DNA of 64,000 nucleotides, taken from the NCBI RefSeq assembly GCF_003947415.1, contig NZ_QHKL01000001.1:1-64000 (forward strand), given 5' to 3'. The notes under the pieces are model-generated. The model worked only from the letters and a program-made list of their open reading frames with translations. It was not told the origin of the DNA and did not search any database. The position numbers and the translations under genes are program-made. This document shows positions 36,711 to 45,791 of this stretch, piece after piece. Positions within the stretch are counted from its first letter, which is position 1. Each line of letters begins with the position of its first letter. The stretch comes from Amycolatopsis sp. WAC 01376 (GTDB lineage Bacteria > Actinomycetota > Actinomycetes > Mycobacteriales > Pseudonocardiaceae).

Positions 36711-38132
36711 GTGCCCGATCGGTTGTTCCCCACGCTGGCGAGCGGCTCCGGCAAGGAGGCGCTCCGCTTCGGCGACACCTCCCTGACGTACACCGATCTC
36801 GCGGCCGTCGCCGGCACGCTCGCGCGCGACCTGCCGAGCGGCCGCGTCGCCGTCTGGGCGACACCGACGCTGCACACCAGCATCGCCGTGGTCGCCGCAC
36901 TGCTCGCCGGCGTCCCCGCCATCCCGCTCAACCCGAAGATCGGCGAGCGCGAACTCGCCCACATCCTCGCCGACAGCGAGCCCGTCCTCGTACTCGCCGA
37001 ACCGGGCGCCGACCTGCCCACCGGCCTCGACGGTCTGCCGCGCCGCGACATCCCCCTCGAAGGCGCACCTGCTGATCTCCCCGCGGAACCGGCCGAAGAG
37101 GCCCCGGCGCTCATCGTCTACACCTCGGGCACCACCGGCCCGCCCAAGGGCGTCGTCCTCCCCCGCCGCGCGATCTCGACCACCCTCGACGCGCTCGAGG
37201 ACGCCTGGGAATGGACCGCCGAAGACGTCCTGGTCCACGGCCTTCCGTTGTTCCACGTGCACGGCCTGATCCTCGGCATCCTCGGACCGCTCCGGCGCGG
37301 CGGCTCGGTCCGGCATCTCGGCCGGTTCTCCACCGAAGGTGTCGCACGCGAACTCGCCGCCGGGGCGACGATGATGTTCGGCGTCCCGACCATGTACCAC
37401 CGCATCGCGGGCGAAGTCGGCGAAGACCCATCGCTCGCCGAGTCGCTGAGCGGCGCCCGGCTGCTCGTCTCCGGATCGGCCGCGCTGCCCGTCCACGACC
37501 ACCAGCGCATCACCGCGGCGACCGGACAGCGTGTGATCGAGCGCTACGGGATGACCGAGACCCTCATGAACACCAGCATCCGTGCCGACGGCGAGCACGT
37601 CCCCGGCACCGTCGGCGTCCCGCTGCGCGGCGTCGAGCTGCGGCTCGTCGACGAAGCGGGAAAGCCCGTCGAGGAGATCGAGACCGTCGGCGAGATCCAG
37701 GTCCGCGGGCCGAATCTCTTCACCGAGTACCTCAACCGCCCCGATGCGACCGAAGCCGCCTTCGACGACGGCTGGTTCCGCACCGGCGACGTGGCGACCC
37801 GCGACGCGGCCGGCTACGTGAAGATCGTCGGCAGGAAGGCGACGGATCTGATCAAGAGCGGCGGCTACAAGATCGGCGCGGGCGAGATCGAGAACGCGCT
37901 CATGGAGCATCCCGGTGTCGCGGAGGTCGCGGTGACCGGTGAGCCCGACGACGACCTCGGCGAGCGCATCGTGGCCTGGGTGGTGCCGGACGGCGAGCGC
38001 CCGACCGAGTCGGAACTCGCCGACCATGTCTCGCGCCTGTTGTCGCCGCATAAACGACCTCGGGTCGTCCGCTATCTGGAAGCGTTGCCGCGCAACGACA
38101 TGGGCAAGGTCATGAAGCGGGCGCTCGGATGA
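36711..38132 (+). CDS. matB: Malonyl-CoA synthetase
   Basis: A 473-residue ANL-superfamily ligase that makes malonyl-CoA from malonate, ATP and CoA. It shows the A3 motif IVYTSGTTGPPKGVVLPRR, the HVHGLILGILGPLRRGG segment, the A5-like ERYGMTETLMN, the GDVATRDAAGYVKIVGRKATDLIKSGGYKIGAGEIE hinge and the lysine near GKVMKRALG. GTG 36711 follows GGAGGT. It is coupled to the carboxyltransferase gene by a 4-bp overlap. It is similar in arrangement to the Streptomyces matB locus. Confidence 0.9.
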   Translation: MPDRLFPTLASGSGKEALRFGDTSLTYTDLAAVAGTLARDLPSGRVAVWATPTLHTSIAVVAALLAGVPAIPLNPKIGERELAHILADSEPVLVLAEPGADLPTGLDGLPRRDIPLEGAPADLPAEPAEEAPALIVYTSGTTGPPKGVVLPRRAISTTLDALEDAWEWTAEDVLVHGLPLFHVHGLILGILGPLRRGGSVRHLGRFSTEGVARELAAGATMMFGVPTMYHRIAGEVGEDPSLAESLSGARLLVSGSAALPVHDHQRITAATGQRVIERYGMTETLMNTSIRADGEHVPGTVGVPLRGVELRLVDEAGKPVEEIETVGEIQVRGPNLFTEYLNRPDATEAAFDDGWFRTGDVATRDAAGYVKIVGRKATDLIKSGGYKIGAGEIENALMEHPGVAEVAVTGEPDDDLGERIVAWVVPDGERPTESELADHVSRLLSPHKRPRVVRYLEALPRNDMGKVMKRALG

Positions 38133-39460
38133 GCAGGCCGTCGGCGCGGTCCGTGGTCAAGGAGATCGCGACCGGTTTCGAGGATCTGGACGTTCCTCGT
38201 TCCGATGAGCCGGACGACGGGCCGATCGGCTGGCCGGGGTACCGCTCGGCACGCGAGGCCGCCGAGGAGCGGACCGGCGAGGACGAGTCCGTGCTCTGCG
38301 GGACCGCCGAGATCGGTGACGTCGAGGCGGTTGTGATCGCCTTCGAGTTCGGCTTCCTGGGTGGGTCGATCGGTCAGCGGACCGGCGATCGCGTCGAGGC
38401 GGCGTTCGCGCGGGCCGTGGCGTCGCGGTTGCCGGTGGTGTCGCTGATCGCGACCGGCGGAAGCCGCATGCAGCAAGGCATGCGTGCGCTCACACAGTTG
38501 CAGCGCATCGCGCGGGCGGCGGCAGGCGCCCGGTCGGTGCCACAGATTTCGGTGCTGCGTGATCCGACCACCGGCGGCGGCTGGGCGACACTCGGCGCGA
38601 GCGCCGACGTCGTTCTCGCGCTGCCCGAGGCCCAGGTCGGTTTCGCGGGCTCTCGAGTGCGGCCTACCGGCGCGCCCGCTGAGGCGTACACAGCCGAAGC
38701 GAAGCTCGCGTGGGGCCAGGTCGACCGGATCGTGGCCCCGGCCGACCTCCCCGCAGCGCTTGAACGGTGGCTGCGCTTGCTGACATCGCCGACGCCGGAA
38801 GCCGCCGAGCCTCCCGGCGCACTCGGAGTGACGGACTTGCCCGACAGCGGCTGGGCCGCGGTCCAGGCGGCGCGCTCCGCTGACCGACCGAGGGCCGCGG
38901 AGTACCTCGACGCGTACTTCGACTGGCGTGAGGACGTCTCGGGCGACAGGTGCGGCGGAGTCGACTCCGGAGTCCTGTGCGGCTTCGGCTGGCGAGACGG
39001 CCGCGCGATCGCGTACGCGGCACAGTGCGGAACGCCGACGCTGCCCGCGGGCTTCCGGACGGCGGCGCGTCTGGTGCGGCTCGCGTCGCGACTCGGGATC
39101 CCGGTCCTCACCCTCGTCGACACCCCGGGCGCGGCGAACGACGAGGCTGCCGAGCAGGCCGGGGCAGGCGCGGCGATCGCGGAGTTGTTCGAGGCGGTCG
39201 CGAGCGCGGCCGTGCCGATCACGACGCTGGTGATCGGGGAAGGCGGCTCCGGTGGCGCGCTCGCGTTCGCGGCGCCGGGGTCGACCTGGGTGACGCCCGA
39301 CGCGTACTTCTCGGTCACCTCGCCGGAAGCGGCCGCGGCGATCCTCAAGCTGCCCGCCGACGAAGTCCCCGCTCTCGCGGACCGCCTGCGGTTACGCCCC
39401 CAGGACCTGGTCGACCTGGGAATCGCTCGCTCCGTGGTCGGCCCGGAAGATCGCGATTAG
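38129..39460 (+). CDS. Fused acetyl-CoA carboxylase carboxyltransferase
   Basis: A 443-residue protein with two crotonase-like halves. The first (ALCGTAEIGDVEAVVIAFEFGFLGGSIG, then MQQGMRALTQLQRIA and DPTTGGGWATLGASADVV) resembles the beta subunit. The second (LPAGFRTAARLVRLASRLGIPVLTLVDTPGA and VIGEGGSGGALAFAAPG) resembles the alpha subunit. No zinc finger is visible at the N-terminus. It transfers a carboxyl group between biotin and an acyl-CoA, or in reverse. With matB it controls the malonyl-CoA pool. The stop TAG is supplied by a palindromic repeat. Confidence 0.85.
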   Translation: MSRPSARSVVKEIATGFEDLDVPRSDEPDDGPIGWPGYRSAREAAEERTGEDESVLCGTAEIGDVEAVVIAFEFGFLGGSIGQRTGDRVEAAFARAVASRLPVVSLIATGGSRMQQGMRALTQLQRIARAAAGARSVPQISVLRDPTTGGGWATLGASADVVLALPEAQVGFAGSRVRPTGAPAEAYTAEAKLAWGQVDRIVAPADLPAALERWLRLLTSPTPEAAEPPGALGVTDLPDSGWAAVQAARSADRPRAAEYLDAYFDWREDVSGDRCGGVDSGVLCGFGWRDGRAIAYAAQCGTPTLPAGFRTAARLVRLASRLGIPVLTLVDTPGAANDEAAEQAGAGAAIAELFEAVASAAVPITTLVIGEGGSGGALAFAAPGSTWVTPDAYFSVTSPEAAAAILKLPADEVPALADRLRLRPQDLVDLGIARSVVGPEDRD

Positions 39461-39524
39461 GGGGCTAAAGTCGCTCCGGCGGTCCCGGGGCTCAGATCGC
39501 GTTTAGCCCGCTAAACGCAAGTCG
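39448..39524. repeat. Two palindromic repeats at convergent stop codons
   Basis: Copy one (39448-39479, GATCGCGATTAGGGGGCTAA core) gives the TAG stop of the carboxyltransferase gene. Copy two (39494-39524) gives the DLRLAG tail and TAA of tsaE on the other strand. Both genes therefore end inside repeats. Confidence 0.93.
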
Positions 39525-39967
39525 GGCGTGCGGGAAGTCCAGGTGCCGTGCGGCTCCAGGGTGACCATGCGGACGTCGTCCTCACGACGCTCCAGCCGCA
39601 CGACGAGGTAGTCGTCCGAGAGGCGCTCGGCGGCCCCCTCGCCCCATTCGACGACGAGGGCGGACCGCTCCAGTTCGGTATCGAGGTCCAGGTCGTCCAG
39701 CTGCGAGAGATCCCCGCCGAGCCGGTACGCGTCGACGTGCACCAGAGCGACCCCAGAAGCCCCGGCCGGATGCACCCTGGCGAGCACGAACGTCGGCGAG
39801 CTGACCCGCCCGCCGACGCCGAGGCCGTCCGCGATCCCGCGGGTCAGCGTCGTCTTGCCGGCCCCGAGCGGCCCGGCGAGCAGCACCAGATCGCCCGCGC
39901 GCAGCGAACGTCCGAGCTCACGCCCGAAGTCCATCGTCGACTCGGGAGTCGGGAAAGCGAAATTCAT
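39503..39967 (-). CDS. tsaE: tRNA t6A biosynthesis ATPase TsaE
   Basis: A 154-residue P-loop ATPase that works with TsaB/TsaD. It shows LAGPLGAGKTTLTRGIADGLG, SSPTFVLARVH, VHVDAYRL and LVVEWGEG. The start ATG 39967 overlaps the hydrolase stop by 1 nt. The final DLRLAG and stop are encoded by a palindromic repeat. Confidence 0.94.
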   Translation of the reverse strand: MNFAFPTPESTMDFGRELGRSLRAGDLVLLAGPLGAGKTTLTRGIADGLGVGGRVSSPTFVLARVHPAGASGVALVHVDAYRLGGDLSQLDDLDLDTELERSALVVEWGEGAAERLSDDYLVVRLERREDDVRMVTLEPHGTWTSRTPDLRLAG

Positions 39968-41064
39968 CAGCGTTGCCACCACCAGGTCCGCCGTTCGGAA
40001 GTCTCACCATCGGTGCCCGTGCACCGTTGCATCAGGTCGATCAGGTGGCTGTTCACCAGTTCGGGTTGTTCCAGCTGCACCATGTGCCCCGCGCCGCGGA
40101 CGCGCACCAGCTCCGCGTCCGGCAGCTCCGCCGCGATCCGCTCGGCATGCGCGATGGGCGTGAACCGGTCGGAATCCCCGCCGACGACCAGCACGTGCGC
40201 GTGCTTCAACCCGGCGAGCGCGGCGTACCGGTTGTGGCTGCCGAGCGTGTCGACGAAGTTCACCAGCCCGCGCACCGGCGTCACTTCGAGCATTTCCAGC
40301 ATGAAGTCGACAAGTCGCGGAGACACGTCACGGCTGCCGAAAGCCAGCCTCCGCACGGCTTGCCGGGTCAGCTGCCCGCCTGCCGCACGCACGAACTCGA
40401 CGAGTCCCGGCTGCCAGCCGGCCAGTCCACCGACACCGCGCGTGAGCGGGTTGTACTTCGAGAGCAGTGATCTCGGCAGGCCCCGAGCGCCGACTTCGCC
40501 CGCCGCGGTCGCGATGAACGCGACACCGCAGACGCGGTCGTCGAACAACTCGGGATGCTCCGCGGCGAGCTCCATGATCACCATGCCGCCCATCGAGTGC
40601 CCCATGAGCACGATGGGTCCCTCCGGCACCACCGAGCGCAGGACCATGTCGAGGTCGCGCGCCAACTGTTCGATGGTGCTGGTTTCGGCGGTCGCGGCGC
40701 CGGATTGCCCGTGCCCGCGATGGTCGAAGTAGACCTGACGCACCCGCGGCAGCTTCAGCGACGCGAGGTCTCGCCGCTGGAAGTGCCAGCAGCGCTTCGA
40801 CAACGCGAAACCGTGCACGCCGACGACGGTCAGCTCCGGTTCTCCCCCATCGGCCGGATCGATCTCCTCGACCGAGAGCGGCGTGCCGTCCTCCGCCGCC
40901 ACTGTCGAGGTCCGATCCGGTTCAAGATCCCCCAACGGCTCGTCCACGAACGGATCCTCACTCTGCCGCCGCTGCTGTGCGGCGACGGCGATCGCGGCGG
41001 CGGTGCCGGTGGCCACCGCACCGACGCCGCCGACGATGGCCAGCAGTCTTCGTGAAGGTGTCAC
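39967..41064 (-). CDS. Alpha/beta hydrolase, membrane-anchored
   Basis: A 365-residue hydrolase. A short hydrophobic N-terminal stretch (LLAIVGGVGAVATGTAAAIAVAA) suggests an anchor or signal. The core has VVGVHGFALSKRCW, FDHRGHGQSG, the nucleophile GHSMGGM, the acid in VVGGDSDRFTP and the histidine in RGAGHMVQLEQP. It is an esterase or lipase-like enzyme of unknown substrate. GTG 41064 overlaps the alr stop by 4 bp. It sits between alr and tsaE, which are adjacent in mycobacteria. Confidence 0.88.
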   Translation of the reverse strand: MTPSRRLLAIVGGVGAVATGTAAAIAVAAQQRRQSEDPFVDEPLGDLEPDRTSTVAAEDGTPLSVEEIDPADGGEPELTVVGVHGFALSKRCWHFQRRDLASLKLPRVRQVYFDHRGHGQSGAATAETSTIEQLARDLDMVLRSVVPEGPIVLMGHSMGGMVIMELAAEHPELFDDRVCGVAFIATAAGEVGARGLPRSLLSKYNPLTRGVGGLAGWQPGLVEFVRAAGGQLTRQAVRRLAFGSRDVSPRLVDFMLEMLEVTPVRGLVNFVDTLGSHNRYAALAGLKHAHVLVVGGDSDRFTPIAHAERIAAELPDAELVRVRGAGHMVQLEQPELVNSHLIDLMQRCTGTDGETSERRTWWWQR

Positions 41065-42200
41065 GAGCCTGCCTCCAGATACGTCCGGTGGATCCGCGGG
41101 CGGTACATCGAAGTGACGATCTCGTAGTCGATCGTTCCCAGCTTGTCGGCCCATTCCCTGGCCGTGGGCTCGCCGGATGTGCCCTTGCCGAAGAGGACCA
41201 CTTCGCTGCCGATGGGCGGCTCGTCGTCTCCGCAGTCGACGATCAGCTGGTCCATGCAGACGCGGCCGACGACCGGCCGTCGCTTCCCTGCGAGCAGGAC
41301 GTCCATCCGTCCGGACAGCGACCGCGGCACGCCGTCGGCGTATCCGACCGGAACCAGCGCGAGGGTGGTGTCGCGTTCGGCCGTCCAGCTGTGGCCGTAC
41401 GAGACCGATTCACCGGCCGGGATCCGCTTCGTGAGCACGACGGACGATTTGAAGGTCATCGCCGGGCGCAGATCGTCGGCGGTGGGCACCGGGTTCAGCC
41501 CGTAGATCGCGATCCCGGGACGCACGAGGTCGAAATGGAGGTCGGCCCTGGTCAGCACGGCGGCGGAGTTCGCGATATGCCGCATCGGGTCGAGGCCGGC
41601 CGCGCGGGCGATGTCGTAGGCCTCGTCGAACCGCTTCGCCTGCACGTCGATGGAGGGGTGGCCGAGCTCGTCGGCGCAGGCGAGGTGCGACCAGATGGCA
41701 ACGACCTCGATGAGCGGCTTCGCGGCCGAGGTGGCCGGGACCAACGCGGGCCATTCCGCAGGTGGGCAGCCATTTCGGGACAGCCCGGTGTCGATCTTGA
41801 GGTGCACCCGCGCGATCACGTTTAGCCCGCTAAAGTCGCTCGCCCGGCGCGCGCCGTCGGCCACGCGGGCAAGCTCGTCGAGGGAGCTCACGGCGACGTC
41901 GATGTCTTCGGCGACCGCGGGTGCGAAGTCGGCTTCGGGAGTGTCGAGCCAGCTGAAGAGCCGGGCTCCGATCCCCGCCCGGCGCAGCGCGAGCGCCTCG
42001 CCGAGGGAGCAGGTGCCCAGCCAGGTGGCCCCGCCCTCGATGGCGGCACGGGCGACCTCGAGGGCTCCGTGCCCGTAGCCGTCGGCCTTGACGACGGCCA
42101 TCGTCTGGGCGCCGGGGGCACGGGAAGCGAGCAGGGCGACGTTGTGCCGGATGGCGGACAGGTCGATGACGACCTCGGCACGCGGGAAACTGGCGGTCAT
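41061..42200 (-). CDS. alr: Alanine racemase
   Basis: A 379-residue PLP enzyme making D-alanine for peptidoglycan. It shows the PLP lysine in AVVKADGYGHGALEVA, RVHLKIDTGLSRNG, HIANSAAVLT, VRPGIAIYGLNP and the catalytic tyrosine in SVSYGHSWTAERDT. ATG 42200 is chosen; a slightly longer GTG form is possible. Residues SDFSGLNVIA just before RVHLKIDTG are encoded by a palindromic repeat (41814-41842). This stretch appears a few residues longer than in relatives I remember. Confidence 0.95.
   Translation of the reverse strand: MTASFPRAEVVIDLSAIRHNVALLASRAPGAQTMAVVKADGYGHGALEVARAAIEGGATWLGTCSLGEALALRRAGIGARLFSWLDTPEADFAPAVAEDIDVAVSSLDELARVADGARRASDFSGLNVIARVHLKIDTGLSRNGCPPAEWPALVPATSAAKPLIEVVAIWSHLACADELGHPSIDVQAKRFDEAYDIARAAGLDPMRHIANSAAVLTRADLHFDLVRPGIAIYGLNPVPTADDLRPAMTFKSSVVLTKRIPAGESVSYGHSWTAERDTTLALVPVGYADGVPRSLSGRMDVLLAGKRRPVVGRVCMDQLIVDCGDDEPPIGSEVVLFGKGTSGEPTAREWADKLGTIDYEIVTSMYRPRIHRTYLEAGS
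41814..41842. repeat. Palindromic repeat inside alr
   Basis: A copy (GATCACGTTTAGC-CC-GCTAAAGTCGCTC). On the coding strand it reads in the open frame as SDFSGLNVI, directly before the conserved RVHLKIDTG strand. Confidence 0.9.
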
Positions 42201-42228
42201 AACGACCACCAGTTTCCCACGAACCGGC

Positions 42229-43320
42229 TCAGGACAGGCGCGCCCCGTCGGTGGCGGAGAACACGTGCAGCTCGTCCGGACGGATCCGCAGGTGCAGGGT
42301 GTCGCCCATGACCGGCGGCTTGCGCGGGTCGACGCGGGTGACGACGTTCGACTTCGAGCCCTCGGCGTCGGTCTCGGCGAGCTTGCCGTAGACGTACGCG
42401 TCCGAGCCGAGCTCCTCGACGAGGTCGACCTTGATCGGCAGCGTGCCGTCTTCGCTGGTGGTCACCTCGAGCGATTCCGGGCGGAAGCCGAGCGTGACCG
42501 TGTCGCCGTCGGCCTTGGCGAGGATCTCGCGGGTCAGCGGCACCCGCGCGCCACCCAGCTCGGCACCGTCTTCGGTGAGCTTCGCGGTGACGAGGTTCAT
42601 CGCGGGCGAGCCGATGAAGCCGGCGACGAAAGCGTTTGCGGGCCGGTCGTACAGGGCGCGCGGGGTGTCACACTGCTGCAGGAGACCGTCCGAGAGGACC
42701 GCGACCCGGTCGCCCATCGTCATGGCTTCGACCTGGTCGTGCGTGACGTACACGGTGGTGACGCCGAGGCGGCGCTGCAGCGCGGCGATCTGCGTACGGG
42801 TGGAGACACGCAGCTTCGCGTCGAGGTTCGACAGCGGCTCGTCCATCAGGAAGACCTGCGGCTCACGCACGATGGCGCGGCCCATCGCGACACGCTGGCG
42901 CTGACCGCCGGAGAGCGCCTTCGGCTTACGGTCGAGGTAGTCCTCGATGTCGAGCAGCTTGGCCGCGTCGAGCACCTTCTGCTTGATCTCCGAAGCCGGG
43001 CGGCCCGCGATCTTAAGCGCGAAGCCCATGTTCTGGCCCACGGTCATATGCGGGTACAGCGCGTAGTTCTGGAACACCATCGCGATGTCGCGGGCACGCG
43101 GCGGCAGCTGCGTGACGTCGCGGTCGCCGATCCACACGGCGCCTTCGTCGATGTCCTCGAGGCCGGCGAGCATCCGCAGGCTGGTGGACTTGCCACAGCC
43201 GGAAGGTCCGACCAGCACGAGGAACTCGCCGTCGGCGATCTCGAGGTCGAGTGCGTCCACGGCGGGCCGCTCGGAGCCCGCGTAGCGCCGGGTCGCCTTG
43301 TCGTAGGTGATCGTGGCCAT
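42229..43320 (-). CDS. Carbohydrate ABC transporter ATPase (UgpC/MsiK type)
   Basis: A 363-residue shared-type sugar ATPase. It shows Walker A (VGPSGCGKSTSLRML), signature LSGGQRQRVAMGRAIV, Walker B (VFLMDEPLSNLDAKLR) and the switch region THDQVEAM. A C-terminal OB-type regulatory domain follows (LGFRPESLEV, RIRPDELHVF). These ATPases energise several sugar importers whose permeases lie elsewhere. It is 4 nt after the xylulokinase gene. Confidence 0.93.
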   Translation of the reverse strand: MATITYDKATRRYAGSERPAVDALDLEIADGEFLVLVGPSGCGKSTSLRMLAGLEDIDEGAVWIGDRDVTQLPPRARDIAMVFQNYALYPHMTVGQNMGFALKIAGRPASEIKQKVLDAAKLLDIEDYLDRKPKALSGGQRQRVAMGRAIVREPQVFLMDEPLSNLDAKLRVSTRTQIAALQRRLGVTTVYVTHDQVEAMTMGDRVAVLSDGLLQQCDTPRALYDRPANAFVAGFIGSPAMNLVTAKLTEDGAELGGARVPLTREILAKADGDTVTLGFRPESLEVTTSEDGTLPIKVDLVEELGSDAYVYGKLAETDAEGSKSNVVTRVDPRKPPVMGDTLHLRIRPDELHVFSATDGARLS

Positions 43321-43324
43321 CGGT

Positions 43325-44752
43325 TCAGTCCTCTTTCGGTTTCGCGGAAATGCCGTGCCCGAGTTCGCGGGCTTCGAGATGCCGTTGCCGGATCCGGCGC
43401 CCCTCGGCGCTGTCCGCCTCGGTCGGCTCGAGTGGGGTGTAGCCGTGCTGTTCCTGCCAGCGGGGAGGTTCCGTGCTGGAAGCGAGGGCCCAGGCCGCCT
43501 GCCGCGCGGCACCGACCGCGACGTACTCGGCGACTTCGGGGATGACGACGGGCACGCCGAACACGAGCGGCGCGACCGCGCGGGCGGCGGCCGACTGCGC
43601 GCCGCCACCGATCAGGAGGACGCGGCGGACTTCGAGTCCCTGCTCGCGCAGGGCGTCGAGACCGGCGGCGAGGCCGCACAGCATGCCTTCGACGGCGGCG
43701 CGGGCGAGGTTCTCGGGCGTCATGTTCGCGCGGGTCAGGCCGAAGAGCGTGCCGTTGGCGTCCGGGAGATTCGGCGTCCGCTCGCCGTCGAGGTACGGCA
43801 GGAAGGTGAGCCCGCTGGAACCGGGCGCGGCCGCGAGCGCCAGCTTGTCGAACTCCGCGAGTTCGACGCCGAGCATCGCGGACGTGGCGGTCAGTACGCG
43901 GGCCGCGTTGAGGGTGCAGGCCAGCGGAAGGAAGCGGCCGGTAGCGTCGGCGAATCCGGCGACGATGCCGGAGGGGTCGGCGCTCGCGGTTTCGGAGACG
44001 CCGAAGACGGTGCCGCTGGTGCCCAGCGAGACCACGACGTCGCCGGGGGCGAGTTCGAGACCGAGCGCGGCGGCCATGTTGTCGCCGGTGCCTGCCGAGA
44101 CCAGAATCCCGTCCGGGGTGTGGCCCGCGGCTTCCGCGGGACCGATGACCTTGGGCAGTTCGGGCGTGCGGCCACCGAAGGCGTGCGCGAGGAGATCCTT
44201 GCGGTATTCGCCGGTGGCGGGCGAGAAATAACCGGTGCCGGAGGCGTCACCGCGGTCGGTGACCGGCTCGGCGCCGTCGCCCAGCAGCCGCCAGGTCAGC
44301 CAGTCGTGCGGGAGCAGCACGCGGGCGACGCGATCGGCCAGTTCGGGCTCGTTCTCCGCCATCCAACGCAGCTTCGTGACGGTGAAACTGGCGACCGGCA
44401 GCGAGCCGACGGACTTCGCCCAATTTTCAGGTCCGAGTTCGACACCGAGATCTTCGGCCGCCTTCGCCGACCTGGTGTCGTTCCACAACAACGCGGGCCG
44501 CACGACCTCGCCGGCCTCGTCGAGAGTGACCATGCCGTGCTGCTGACCGCCGATACCGATGGCACCCACGCCGTCGAGCAGGCCGTCCGTGGCCTCGCGG
44601 AACGCGTCCCACCACACGGCGGGGGCGACCTCGGTGCCGTCGGGATGCGAGGCGCGGCCGGTGCGGACGATCTCGCCGGTGTTCGCGTCGCAGACGACGA
44701 CCTTCGTCGACTGGGTCGACGAGTCGATTCCGGCGACCAGCTCAGAACTCAT
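43325..44752 (-). CDS. xylB: Xylulokinase
   Basis: A 475-residue FGGY-family kinase that phosphorylates a ketopentose. It begins [18 protein letters not shown] and has [13 protein letters not shown] and the catalytic base region [14 protein letters not shown], then [12 protein letters not shown]. The nucleotide site is [12 protein letters not shown] and [14 protein letters not shown]. It overlaps the DeoR regulator by 11 bp. The sugar could be xylulose or a related pentulose. Confidence 0.92.
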   Translation of the reverse strand: MSSELVAGIDSSTQSTKVVVCDANTGEIVRTGRASHPDGTEVAPAVWWDAFREATDGLLDGVGAIGIGGQQHGMVTLDEAGEVVRPALLWNDTRSAKAAEDLGVELGPENWAKSVGSLPVASFTVTKLRWMAENEPELADRVARVLLPHDWLTWRLLGDGAEPVTDRGDASGTGYFSPATGEYRKDLLAHAFGGRTPELPKVIGPAEAAGHTPDGILVSAGTGDNMAAALGLELAPGDVVVSLGTSGTVFGVSETASADPSGIVAGFADATGRFLPLACTLNAARVLTATSAMLGVELAEFDKLALAAAPGSSGLTFLPYLDGERTPNLPDANGTLFGLTRANMTPENLARAAVEGMLCGLAAGLDALREQGLEVRRVLLIGGGAQSAAARAVAPLVFGVPVVIPEVAEYVAVGAARQAAWALASSTEPPRWQEQHGYTPLEPTEADSAEGRRIRQRHLEARELGHGISAKPKED

Positions 44753-45557
44753 ATTCCGGGCCCTCCGGTGCGCATTCGACCTGCTCGATGGCGGTTCCCG
44801 CGGTCAGCGCCGCCTCGATCTCCTCGGTCGGTGCCTCTTCGTCGGTGATCAGGAGGTCGTAGTCGCCGATGTCGCCGTACGCGTAGGTGGCGGTGCGGCC
44901 GAACTTGGAGTTGTCGACGACCAGGACACTGCGGTCGGCCGTGCGCAACGCGGCCTTTTTGAGCTCGGCGTAGTCCTGGACCGGGTGGAACAGGCGGCCG
45001 ACCGCGACCGCTGCGGCCGAAACGAACGCGATGTCGGCGTGCGTGCGGTCGAGGAACGCGATGACGTCCGGGCCGGCGCACGAGTCGAACTCGTGGTGGT
45101 AGCGGCCGCCGGCCAGCACGACCTCGACGCTCTTGGCCGGGCCGAGGATGCGGGCGGCTTCGAGCGAGTTGGTGATGACGGTGAGGTCTTCGATCCGGCC
45201 GAGGCGGCGGACCAGCGGGAAAAGCGTGGTCGAGTCGTCGACGAAGACGGTCTGACCGGAGTGGACGTGCGCCGCGGCGGCCTCGCCCAGCGCGTCCTTC
45301 GTGGCCTGGTTGAAAGTGTCGCGGAACCGGGCTGCCGACTCCATGGTCGTCGCGGGGTATGCCTCGACCTTGCCGCGCAGTTTGCGGAGGAGGCGGCGCT
45401 CGGCGAGTTCGTCGAGGTCGCGGTGCATCGTCATGAGGCTGACGCCGAACCGGGTGGTGAGGTCGTCGATGCGGACCTCGCCGGTGGCGATGACGTGGTC
45501 GAGGATCTCCTGGCGTCGCTGCTCGACGGCGGCGTCCGAAGGCCTGGTCTTAGACAT
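44742..45557 (-). CDS. DeoR/GlpR-family regulator
   Basis: A 271-residue repressor. The N-terminal winged helix reads [44 protein letters not shown]. The C-terminal DeoRC sensor domain has [15 protein letters not shown] and [18 protein letters not shown], where phosphosugars bind. It is the first gene of the regulator-kinase-ATPase operon and probably controls it. ATG 45557 is preferred; a GTG 9 nt upstream is possible. Confidence 0.9.
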   Translation of the reverse strand: MSKTRPSDAAVEQRRQEILDHVIATGEVRIDDLTTRFGVSLMTMHRDLDELAERRLLRKLRGKVEAYPATTMESAARFRDTFNQATKDALGEAAAAHVHSGQTVFVDDSTTLFPLVRRLGRIEDLTVITNSLEAARILGPAKSVEVVLAGGRYHHEFDSCAGPDVIAFLDRTHADIAFVSAAAVAVGRLFHPVQDYAELKKAALRTADRSVLVVDNSKFGRTATYAYGDIGDYDLLITDEEAPTEEIEAALTAGTAIEQVECAPEGPEYEF

Positions 45558-45646
45558 GGGCGACACCGTTCACGACCCGGACCATCGCGGTCTCGGCGGG
45601 GTGGGTGTCGGCGCTCACACCTGCTTCTTACCAGATTATTCGCCCA

Positions 45647-45671
45647 GAGTTAACACGTAACTCGATAACTC
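45647..45671. promoter_or_regulatory. Candidate DeoR operator
   Basis: A perfect inverted repeat GAGTTAACACGTAACTC (45647-45663) followed by another TAACTC at 45666-45671. It lies 90 nt upstream of the DeoR gene in a clearly A/T-richer patch. Such arrays of half-sites suit DeoR-type regulators; the link is an inference. Confidence 0.6.
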
Positions 45672-45709
45672 CCGCATTTTTCTCACCTCGACCTCCGGCC
45701 CCGTCGTCT

Positions 45710-45777
45710 CGACTTTAGCCCCCTAAGTGCGCTCTGAGGGCACCCGCCCGCAGAGCACACTTAGGGGGCTAAAGTCG
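45710..45777. repeat. Inverted pair of palindromic repeats forming a 27-bp stem
   Basis: Arms 45710-45736 and 45751-45777 pair with one mismatch across a 14-nt loop. Both copies have the unusual CTAAGTGCGCTC / GAGCACACTTAG flank not seen elsewhere here. It lies 15 nt beyond the NAD(P)HX repair gene stop, so it looks like its terminator. Confidence 0.92.
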
Positions 45778-45791
45778 CGTCGGCGCCCTGG

